A stretch of DNA of 5,412 bases from contig CAKPBH010000060.1 of the NCBI GenBank assembly GCA_934140355.1, positions 1 to 5,412 on the forward strand, written 5' to 3'. A program made the position numbers and the translations under genes. Position 1 is the first letter of the stretch; every line of letters begins with the position of its first letter. Below, one piece after another: positions 1 to 5,412 of the stretch. The stretch is from an uncultured Bacilli bacterium. GTDB taxonomy: Bacteria > Bacillota_I > Bacilli_A > RF39 > UBA660. Under the pieces are notes generated by a model that was not told where the DNA came from, did not search any database, and worked only from the letters and a program-made list of their open reading frames with translations.

Positions 1-1471
1 ATTAACACCACAAATGTTAGATAGATTTATATCAAGATTTGGAAAAGAAAAAATAGCAATATTACATAGCAAATTATCAATAGGAGAAAGATATGATGAA
101 TGGAACAAAATAAAACAAGGACAAGCAAAAATTGTAATAGGAGCAAGATCTGCAATATTTGCACCAGTAGAAAATTTAGGAATTATCATAATAGATGAAG
201 AACATGATGCATCTTATAAATCAGAATCAAACCCTAAATATGATGCTAAACAAGTTGCCACATATATGGCAAAACAAAATAATTGCCCATTACTTTTAGG
301 CAGTGCTACACCTGATATAAATACATATTATAAAGCAAATGAATTAAAAGAGATAGAACTATTGAAGTTAACTAAAAGGGCAAATAACTCAGAATTACCA
401 AAAGTTGAAATAATAGACTTAAAGCAAGAACTTGCAAATGGAAATAGATCAATGCTAAGTAACGAACTATATGCATTAATAGAAGAAAACTTACAAAAAA
501 AGAGGCAGACAATCTTGTTTTTAAATAGAAGGGGATATTCTACTTTTATAATGTGCAGAAATTGTGGTTATACTGTAAAATGCAAAAATTGCGATATAAG
601 TTTAACATATCATAAATATGAAAAGAAACTAAAATGCCATTATTGTGGATATGAGCAAGAATTAGTTTCTAAATGTCCTGAATGTAATAGTGATAAAATA
701 AGATATTTTGGAACAGGAACACAAAAATTAGAACAGGAAATCCAAAAGCAATTTCCAAATGCTAGTACCATTAGAATGGATGTTGATACAGTAACAAAGA
801 AAAACTCACATGAAAATATTTTAAATAAATTTAAAAATGAAAATATTAATATATTAATAGGGACACAAATGGTAGTAAAAGGACATCATTTTCCAAATGT
901 AACACTAGTTGGGGTAATTGCAGCAGATAGTTCATTAAATATAGATGATTATAGGGCAAATGAGAGAACATTTCAGATACTAACACAAGTTGCAGGAAGA
1001 GCAGGAAGGGAAAAACTACCAGGAAAAGTTATTATACAAACATATAATCCTGATAATTTTAGTATCCAATGTGCAAAACAACAAAATTATAATAAATTTT
1101 ACAATACAGAAATACTACTAAGAGAGCAGTTGAAATACCCGCCATTTTGCGATATAATAGTAATTGGATTTAGTGGTATAAGTGAAGCAGAATTACAAGA
1201 CATAGGGAAAAGAACATATATATATTTAAATCAAGAGATAAAAGAGCTTTTTGACAATGGAAAATTAGATAAAAATAATATAAAAATATTTAAACCTATG
1301 CCAGCACCAATAGATAAAATTCAAAACAGGTTTAGATATAGAATTATTATAAAAGCTAAAATGACAGAAGAAATAAATGAAATACTAAATAAATATTTAA
1401 AAAAAGTATATCAAAAAGATACAAAATCTGTAAGAATATCAATAGATGTAAATCCAAACAATATGAGTTAA
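1..1471 (+). CDS. priA: PriA primosomal helicase, 5'-truncated by window edge
   Basis: PriA is the 3'-to-5' superfamily 2 DNA helicase that recognises stalled or collapsed forks and reloads the replicative helicase. The reading frame is open from base 2, and the residues LTPQ before the first ATG (base 14) fit the conserved PriA helicase core, so that ATG is internal and the Walker A region lies upstream of the window. Counting from Met at base 14, I see the DEEHD motif II at 61-65, GSATP (motif III) at 96-100, and four zinc-binding Cys pairs (C181/C184, C190/C193, C208/C211, C221/C224). These are followed by GTQMVVKGHHFP (283-294), QVAGRAGR (motif VI, 325-332) and a typical C-terminal domain ending near SIDVNP. 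All eight zinc-site cysteines are present and there is no frameshift. About 489 residues are visible of a protein usually 730-830 long. The stop is 14 bases before def, which suggests co-transcription. Confidence 0.97.
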   Translation, partial: LTPQMLDRFISRFGKEKIAILHSKLSIGERYDEWNKIKQGQAKIVIGARSAIFAPVENLGIIIIDEEHDASYKSESNPKYDAKQVATYMAKQNNCPLLLGSATPDINTYYKANELKEIELLKLTKRANNSELPKVEIIDLKQELANGNRSMLSNELYALIEENLQKKRQTILFLNRRGYSTFIMCRNCGYTVKCKNCDISLTYHKYEKKLKCHYCGYEQELVSKCPECNSDKIRYFGTGTQKLEQEIQKQFPNASTIRMDVDTVTKKNSHENILNKFKNENINILIGTQMVVKGHHFPNVTLVGVIAADSSLNIDDYRANERTFQILTQVAGRAGREKLPGKVIIQTYNPDNFSIQCAKQQNYNKFYNTEILLREQLKYPPFCDIIVIGFSGISEAELQDIGKRTYIYLNQEIKELFDNGKLDKNNIKIFKPMPAPIDKIQNRFRYRIIIKAKMTEEINEILNKYLKKVYQKDTKSVRISIDVNPNNMS

Positions 1472-1485
1472 AATGGAGGAGAGTT

Positions 1486-1953
1486 ATGGCTATAAGAAAT
1501 ATAAGATATAAAGATGATGAAATATTAAAAAAGAAATCAAGAGAAGTTGATGAAATAACAGATAAAATAAAAGTATTAGTAAATGACATGATAGATACAA
1601 TGCACAAATATAATGGCGTAGGCCTTGCAGCTGTACAAGTTGGAATATTAAAAAGGATAGTTGTAATAGATTTATATGATGATAAAGGACCTATTATAAT
1701 GATAAATCCAGTGATTACAAAAACAAAAGGAGAGCAAGAAGTAGAAGAAGGATGTCTTAGTTTTCCAAATGAATTTGCAAAAGTTGTAAGACCTGCAGAA
1801 GTATGGGCTGAATATCTAGACATAAATGGTAAGAAAAATAAAGTAAAAGCTAAAGAATTATTTGCCCAAGCTATTGCACATGAAGTAGATCATCTAAATG
1901 GAGAAGTATTTATAGATAAGATAATTCTAGGAACTTTAGAATATGTAGAATAA
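1486..1953 (+). CDS. def: Peptide deformylase
   Basis: Def is the metalloenzyme that removes the N-formyl group from the initiator methionine of nascent proteins at the ribosome exit, before methionine aminopeptidase acts. The 155-residue product has the three family motifs in order: GVGLAAVQ at 44-51, EEGCLSFP at 87-94, and HEVDH at 132-136. By family knowledge, Cys90, His132 and His136 bind the metal (usually Fe2+), Glu133 is the catalytic acid/base, and Gln51 stabilises the transition state; all are intact. Motif 1 carries Val where many homologues have Pro. EGCLSFP and the compact length fit a type 1 enzyme rather than the longer type 2 form of Bacillus and Staphylococcus. A strong TGGAGGA sequence at 1474-1480 lies 5 bases before the ATG and supports this start. 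The gene sits between priA and fmt, the usual order in Firmicutes. Confidence 0.98.
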   Translation: MAIRNIRYKDDEILKKKSREVDEITDKIKVLVNDMIDTMHKYNGVGLAAVQVGILKRIVVIDLYDDKGPIIMINPVITKTKGEQEVEEGCLSFPNEFAKVVRPAEVWAEYLDINGKKNKVKAKELFAQAIAHEVDHLNGEVFIDKIILGTLEYVE

Positions 1954-1983
1954 TATTTTAAATTTTTAGATTATATATTTGTT

Positions 1984-2006
1984 AAAGAAAGAATGTGATG
2001 AAAATG
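1984..2006 (+). promoter_or_regulatory. Weak, ambiguous fmt translation start region
   Basis: The only purine-rich stretch before fmt is AAAGAAAG at 1984-1991, which lacks a GGAGG core. Three in-frame starts follow: GTG 1995, ATG 1998 and ATG 2004. An out-of-frame ATG at 1993 is followed at once by TGA (1996-1998), which shares a base with the ATG at 1998 (TGATG). I chose ATG 1998 because it leaves the best spacing (6 bases) from the purine stretch and keeps the MRILFMG core; ATG 2004 is nearly as likely. def, the unknown gene and the ABC gene all have clear Shine-Dalgarno sequences, so fmt stands out. Confidence 0.5.
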
Positions 2007-2960
2007 AGAATCTTATTTATGGGAACACCAGATTTTGCAAAAGAAAGCTTAGAAGCGGTCTATAATGCAGGTTATGAAATTATAGGTGTTGTAACAAATC
2101 CAGATAGACCACAAGGAAGAGGAATGAAACTTACAGCATCACCTGTCAAAGAATTTGCATTATCAAAAGGATTGCAAATATATCAACCAGAAAAAGTAAA
2201 GAAGAATGAAGAATTTATAGAAAAAATAAAATCTTTACAACCAGATGTTATATGTGTTGTAGCATATGGAAAAATATTGCCTAAAGAACTTTTAGAAATA
2301 CCTAAATTAGGATGTATTAATGTTCATGGTTCATTATTACCTAAATATAGAGGAGCAGCACCAATTCAATGGGCAGTTTTAAATGGTGACAAAACAACAG
2401 GAATAACTACAATGTACATGGATGAAGGAATGGATACAGGTGACATGATTTTTAAAGAAGAAGTATCAATTGGTGATGATGAAACAACAGGAGAATTATG
2501 GGAAAATTTAGAAAAAATAGGTGGAAAAATATTAGTAAAAACATTAAAAGCAATTGAAGAAGGAAATGCACCAAGAGAAAAGCAAGGAAAAGAATTTTCA
2601 ATGGCTCCAATGTTAGACAAGAAGATGGCAAAAATCAATTGGGAAGAACAGACAGCTGTACAAATAAAAAATCTAGTTAGAGGATTAAACCCAATTATGG
2701 GAGCATATACATTTTTAAATGGTAAAAAAATAAAATTCTGGAAAGTGGATGTGGCTAAAAGTACAGAAATTACAGCAGAAGGTTTAAAAATATGCAAAAA
2801 TGGAACTGTTATAGTTTCAAATGTTAAAGATGGAATCTTTATAAAAACTAAAAAAGGAATTTTAAAGGTGTTAGAAATACAAGGAGAGAATGCTAGAAGA
2901 ATGCCGATTTCAGATTTTTTAAGAGGAAATCCAATAGAAAAATTTGAAGTTTTTGAGTAG
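1998..2960 (+). CDS. fmt: Methionyl-tRNA formyltransferase
   Basis: Fmt transfers a formyl group from 10-formyl-tetrahydrofolate to Met-tRNA(fMet), making the initiator tRNA used in bacterial translation. With the ATG at 1998 the product is 320 residues, normal for the family. The N-terminal formyltransferase domain starts MRILFMGTPDFA, has the PQGRGMKLTASPVKE loop (about 38-52) that in E. coli Fmt contacts the tRNA acceptor stem, and contains NVHGSLLPKYRGAAPIQWA. The catalytic triad known from the family is Asn108, His110 and Asp146 (in MDTGDM). A linker with PMLDKKMAKINW leads into the C-terminal tRNA-binding domain, which begins RGLNPIMGAYT (about 228-238). The start is uncertain: an in-frame GTG at 1995 and an ATG at 2004 are alternatives, and no good Shine-Dalgarno sequence supports any of them. 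A 44-base gap separates it from def. A terminator begins directly after the TAG stop. Confidence 0.97.
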   Translation: MKMRILFMGTPDFAKESLEAVYNAGYEIIGVVTNPDRPQGRGMKLTASPVKEFALSKGLQIYQPEKVKKNEEFIEKIKSLQPDVICVVAYGKILPKELLEIPKLGCINVHGSLLPKYRGAAPIQWAVLNGDKTTGITTMYMDEGMDTGDMIFKEEVSIGDDETTGELWENLEKIGGKILVKTLKAIEEGNAPREKQGKEFSMAPMLDKKMAKINWEEQTAVQIKNLVRGLNPIMGAYTFLNGKKIKFWKVDVAKSTEITAEGLKICKNGTVIVSNVKDGIFIKTKKGILKVLEIQGENARRMPISDFLRGNPIEKFEVFE

Positions 2961-2997
2961 AAAAGTCTATTAAAATATAGACTTTTTTGTTTTTTTT
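2961..2997 (+). terminator. Rho-independent terminator after fmt
   Basis: A perfect 10-bp inverted repeat, AAAAGTCTAT (2961-2970) and ATAGACTTTT (2977-2986), encloses the 6-base loop TAAAAT. It is followed by a T-rich tract, TTTTTTG then T, with a further run of T to 2997. It begins on the base after the fmt stop, exactly where the end of a priA-def-fmt transcript is expected. The stem has only two G-C pairs, so it is thermodynamically weak and leans on the long T tract; some read-through is plausible. The T tract lies only on the + strand side, so termination should favour rightward transcription. Confidence 0.85.
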
Positions 2998-3006
2998 ATA
3001 TATAAT
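2978..3006 (+). promoter_or_regulatory. Probable sigma-70-type promoter for the unknown gene and ABC unit
   Basis: A perfect -10 box TATAAT lies at 3001-3006. Exactly 17 bases upstream is TAGACT (2978-2983), matching the TTGACA -35 consensus at four of six positions. Transcription would start near 3013, giving a leader of about 26 bases that contains the Shine-Dalgarno sequence. The position between a terminator and a new gene supports a promoter here. In A+T-rich DNA TATAAT occurs often by chance, so the evidence is the combination of position, spacing and context. The -35 hexamer falls within the right arm of the fmt terminator hairpin. Confidence 0.65.
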
Positions 3007-3025
3007 AAAACAAATTGAAAAATTC

Positions 3026-3030
3026 GGAGG
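3026..3030 (+). promoter_or_regulatory. Shine-Dalgarno site that fixes the start of the unknown gene
   Basis: GGAGG at 3026-3030 lies 8 bases before ATG 3039, near-ideal spacing. It rules against the longer in-frame start TTG 3015: that codon has no Shine-Dalgarno sequence, lies upstream of this site, and would be only a couple of bases from the predicted transcription start. Confidence 0.85.
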
Positions 3031-3038
3031 GTTTCAGG

Positions 3039-4706
3039 ATGTATGAGAGAAGTGCAATAGTTCTTGAAAATTATTTTTCTAGAATTTTTGGATTAAATAA
3101 AGTAAAGAACTTACGAACAAATTATGAAGACTATGCACAAATGATAGATGAAATAAAAGAATACCAAAGAGTAATACAAGAAGAAGAAAATGTTATACAA
3201 AAATTTGATGAAGCTGCAGCTGAAATTGAAGAAATCCAAAGAAGACAGCATAAATTACATGACGAAAATCTAGAAATAGAGAATCAAAGAGATCAAATTT
3301 TTAATGATTTAAGTGAAAATCCAAGTATATTAGATCAAAAGCTACAAAAATTGGAAAATAAATTAGAAGATAATAATATTGAATTAAAAGAGATAAGAGA
3401 AAAATATGTAAAATCATTAGTAATATTTACAGAAAGACAAAAAGAAAGAAATAAATATGCAAGAACACATAGAACAACAGAAGGCGAATACTTAAATAAT
3501 GCTAAATTAGCAGTAAAGAATTTTGACGAAATAGATGAAAATGATATACAACAAATTAGAAAGTTTCAAACAGAAGATAAAAAAAGATATATACAAGAAA
3601 TTACAAATATAATGTTAAGAAATGGTAAAAATGAAAGAGTACCATTTGATAATCTTGCCATTGAAAATGCTGTCAATGCAAGAATGGAAATAGCTCAAGA
3701 AGAAGCAGGATTATATATTAGCATATATGAAAGAATGAAAAAATTATTAATAGAGTTAAATAGTGGAAATATAAAACTTGCAAAATCAGAAAAAGTTTTA
3801 AGAGATGCTAGTGTTAAATTTGACTTTTTAAATGCCAAAAAGGAATACATAGTAAGTTTCTTAGATAATGAAAGAATAACAGCTATGAATGGAAAAATAA
3901 TTCATGAAAGTTTAATGAAAGAAGCTTGTCAAAATTTTCAAGTTGATATAAAACAAATAAATAATTTATATGAATTAGTTGCTAGAGAAACAGTAGGAAA
4001 AGCCACTAAAAAAGCATATAAAGAATTATACAATAAAACATATTTAAAAGATATTCAAGAAAAAGAAAGAGATTTTGAAGAAGAAGTAACAAATATAAAA
4101 ATAAATATGGGAACAGTTATAAATTCTAACTATTGGAGAATAGAGGGAATAAAAAATATATATAATACATTCCAAGAAGAAATAAGCGAAAAATTTAATA
4201 AAGATTTATCAGAATATAGAGTTGAAGATATAAACGAAGATAATGAAAACAATATATCATTTACAACAAATAATGAAGAACAAATAACAAATAATAATGA
4301 AGAAGTAGAAGAAGATAACATAGAAAATTATATAAAACTAGATAAGCCAAATAGAAATATAAAAAATGAAGATAAAAAAATAGATGAAGATGAATATGAC
4401 GACTACTATGACGATGACTATGATGAAGACAGTGATTACGACGAATATTATGAAGATGATGACTATGATGACTATGACGATGAAGACGAATATGATGATG
4501 AATATGAAGATGATGACGAATATAATGAGAACATAGAATTACAATTTGATGATTATGAAGACGAGTATGATGATGAAGATACTGAAGAAGATGATGAAAT
4601 AACAGAGGAAAAATTAGACAATATGATTATAAAAAGTAGAAAAAATAAAAAGAATACAAATAAAAAAGAGGAAAAAGGCTTATTTGGGAAATTATTTAGA
4701 AAATAA
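3039..4706 (+). CDS. Unrecognised coiled-coil protein with acidic Asp/Glu/Tyr tract and basic tail
   Basis: I do not recognise this family, and no enzymatic motif is evident. The 555-residue product starts at ATG 3039, set by GGAGG 8 bases upstream. There is no signal peptide and no hydrophobic stretch long enough for a membrane helix, so a cytoplasmic protein is likely. Visible parts in order: a short N-terminal segment (1-28); charged coiled-coil helices (about 29-90 and 97-145) split by SENPS at 92-96; a mostly helical body (about 150-395); an Asn/Glu-rich, probably disordered linker (about 398-448); an acidic tract (449-524) with 52 Asp/Glu, 14 Tyr and no Lys or Arg; and a basic tail (532-555) ending KGLFGKLFRK. 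The layout suggests a structural, scaffold or adaptor role, but this is only inference. It opens a transcription unit after the fmt terminator and lies 20 bases before an ABC ATPase gene, so the two are probably co-transcribed. Coding is certain from its length, ribosome site and consistent codon use. Confidence 0.9.
   Translation: MYERSAIVLENYFSRIFGLNKVKNLRTNYEDYAQMIDEIKEYQRVIQEEENVIQKFDEAAAEIEEIQRRQHKLHDENLEIENQRDQIFNDLSENPSILDQKLQKLENKLEDNNIELKEIREKYVKSLVIFTERQKERNKYARTHRTTEGEYLNNAKLAVKNFDEIDENDIQQIRKFQTEDKKRYIQEITNIMLRNGKNERVPFDNLAIENAVNARMEIAQEEAGLYISIYERMKKLLIELNSGNIKLAKSEKVLRDASVKFDFLNAKKEYIVSFLDNERITAMNGKIIHESLMKEACQNFQVDIKQINNLYELVARETVGKATKKAYKELYNKTYLKDIQEKERDFEEEVTNIKINMGTVINSNYWRIEGIKNIYNTFQEEISEKFNKDLSEYRVEDINEDNENNISFTTNNEEQITNNNEEVEEDNIENYIKLDKPNRNIKNEDKKIDEDEYDDYYDDDYDEDSDYDEYYEDDDYDDYDDEDEYDDEYEDDDEYNENIELQFDDYEDEYDDEDTEEDDEITEEKLDNMIIKSRKNKKNTNKKEEKGLFGKLFRK
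4383..4610 (+). repeat. Low-complexity GAN/TAY trinucleotide tract encoding the acidic region
   Basis: This stretch inside the unknown gene is an imperfect in-frame run of GAT, GAC, GAA and TAT codons, giving residues 449-524. It is a degenerate codon repeat rather than an exact tandem array: unit length varies and synonymous codons are mixed. The densest part (residues 449-495) is 24 Asp, 10 Glu, 12 Tyr and one Ser. Such tracts can change length between strains by slippage or unequal recombination, which is an expectation and not something visible in one sequence. Confidence 0.85.
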
Positions 4707-4710
4707 GCTC

Positions 4711-4717
4711 AAAGGAG
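4711..4717 (+). promoter_or_regulatory. Shine-Dalgarno site of the ABC ATPase gene
   Basis: AAAGGAG lies 9 bases before ATG 4727 within a 20-base intergenic gap. I see no terminator or convincing promoter in that gap, which supports translation from a transcript shared with the upstream gene. Confidence 0.8.
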
Positions 4718-4726
4718 AATAAAAAT

Positions 4727-5412
4727 ATGATTAAAATTGAAAATGTAACTAAATCATATGTAAAAGGAAAAAAGTCAGTTGATAATTTAAACTTAGAAAT
4801 AAAAGATGGAGAAATATTTGGATTTTTAGGTCCTAATGGTGCTGGAAAAACAACAACAATAAAAATGATAACAGGAATATTAAATCCAGATGAAGGTGAT
4901 ATATTAATAGATGGAAAAAGCATAGAAAAAGAGCCATTAGAAGCAAAAAAGAGATTTGGGTTTGTACCAGACAGTCCTGATATGTTTTTAAAATTAAAAG
5001 GAATTGAATATCTAAATTTTTTAGCTGAAATATATGAAATACCAGTAGAATTAAAAAAAGAAAGAATAGAAAAACTAACAAAAAAGTTTGAAATATACAA
5101 TAATTTAAATGAACAAATAGAAAGCTATTCACACGGTATGAGACAAAAAATAGTAATATGTGGAGCCTTATTAAGTAATCCTAAAAACTGGATTTTAGAT
5201 GAACCAATGACAGGGCTTGATCCAAAATCCTCATTTGATTTAAAAGAAATGATGAGAGAACATAGTAGAAACGGAAATACAGTATTTTTCTCTACACATG
5301 TTTTAGAAGTAGCTGAAAAATTATGCGATAGAGTTGGAATAATAAACCATGGAAAATTAGTGTTTGTAGGAACTTTAGAAGAAATGAAATCAAAATTTAA
5401 TGAAAATACATC
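4727..5412 (+). CDS. ABC transporter ATP-binding protein, 3' end beyond window
   Basis: This is the nucleotide-binding subunit of an ABC transporter, most like the ABC-2/CcmA-type exporter ATPases; it would power a membrane permease encoded separately. There are 228 complete codons and the frame is still open at the window end; relatives run to roughly 230-300 residues. In order I see Walker A GPNGAGKTT (35-43), a Q-loop region reading FVPDSPDMF (79-87), the signature YSHGMRQK (134-141), Walker B WILDEP (155-160), the D-loop TGLDP (162-166) and the H-loop His191 in FFSTHVLE. Two sites are divergent: Asp82 where Gln is usual, and SHGM in place of SGGQ. I recall similar variants in a clostridial subfamily paired with a large multi-helix permease, so this is probably functional. 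The substrate cannot be told. The start has AAAGGAG 9 bases upstream. It lies 20 bases after the unknown gene and probably shares its transcript. Confidence 0.95.
   Translation, partial: MIKIENVTKSYVKGKKSVDNLNLEIKDGEIFGFLGPNGAGKTTTIKMITGILNPDEGDILIDGKSIEKEPLEAKKRFGFVPDSPDMFLKLKGIEYLNFLAEIYEIPVELKKERIEKLTKKFEIYNNLNEQIESYSHGMRQKIVICGALLSNPKNWILDEPMTGLDPKSSFDLKEMMREHSRNGNTVFFSTHVLEVAEKLCDRVGIINHGKLVFVGTLEEMKSKFNENT

Noticed and set aside
14..16. ATG at base 14 as the start of the helicase gene
   Set aside because: The frame is open to base 2 and encodes conserved PriA residues (LTPQ) before this ATG, and the Walker A region is missing, so the gene starts upstream of the window.
1356..1823. Open frame on the - strand across the end of priA and def
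   Set aside because: It is antisense to two well-conserved genes and encodes a Leu/Phe/Ile/Ser-rich composition expected from reversing A-rich coding DNA.
1995..1997. GTG at 1995 as the fmt start
   Set aside because: An ATG follows directly in frame, and the extra residue adds nothing to the conserved MRILFMG start. It cannot be excluded.
1954..1997. Possible promoter or terminator between def and fmt
   Set aside because: A TATATT-like element is present at about 1974, but there is no acceptable -35 at 16-18 bases and no G+C-containing hairpin; the gap is simply A+T-rich.
2366..2797. Open frame on the - strand inside fmt
   Set aside because: It is entirely antisense to conserved fmt coding sequence, with no ribosome site or recognisable motif.
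3015..3038. TTG at 3015 as start of the unknown gene
   Set aside because: It lies upstream of the GGAGG that serves ATG 3039, has no ribosome site of its own, and falls about 2 bases from the predicted transcription start.
4130..4321. Short open frame on the - strand inside the unknown gene
   Set aside because: Ser/Leu/Phe-rich shadow of the Asn/Glu-rich coding strand with no independent support.
4383..4610. GAN repeat as a CRISPR array or noncoding satellite
   Set aside because: There are no uniform repeats or spacers; the period is one codon, in frame with a long gene, and explained by the Asp/Glu/Tyr protein tract.
4696..5132. Two overlapping open frames on the - strand over the ABC ATPase
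   Set aside because: They are antisense to the Walker A and following region of a clear ABC ATPase. Their hydrophobic look comes from reversing A-rich DNA and does not indicate membrane proteins.

Overview
The window is A+T-rich and gene-dense, and every supported gene reads left to right. AGA (Arg), ATA (Ile) and A-ending codons dominate, the coding strand is loaded with A, and the visible stops are TAA, TAA, TAG and TAA with Trp as TGG. Together with the gene content, this suggests a low-G+C Firmicutes genome of clostridial type using the standard code. That placement is inferred from composition and gene order. No 16S gene or other species-level marker is present.

Left half (1-2960): a housekeeping cluster common in Firmicutes. 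It holds the 3' two thirds of priA (replication restart helicase; its 5' end lies before the window), then def (peptide deformylase) 14 bases later, then fmt (methionyl-tRNA formyltransferase) after a 44-base gap. Fmt adds the formyl group to initiator Met-tRNA and Def removes it from the nascent protein, so these two genes encode the two ends of one cycle. PriA is a frequent genomic neighbour rather than a biochemical partner. The unit ends at a rho-independent terminator directly after the fmt stop.

Junction (2961-3038): 78 bases hold the terminator hairpin, a long T tract, a consensus TATAAT -10 box and a strong ribosome binding site. The best -35 candidate lies inside the descending arm of the terminator hairpin, so the end of one transcription unit and the start of the next appear to share DNA.

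Right half (3039-5412): a second unit. It begins with a 555-residue protein I do not recognise: a long coiled-coil/helical body, an Asn/Glu-rich linker, an extreme Asp/Glu/Tyr tract with no basic residue over 76 positions, and a short basic tail ending in KGLFGKLFRK. Twenty bases later comes an ABC transporter ATPase that is cut by the window end; its permease partner is probably downstream. The unknown protein is the only candidate for something undescribed here, and no function can be assigned from sequence alone. I see no mobile element, CRISPR array, tRNA, rRNA or riboswitch.
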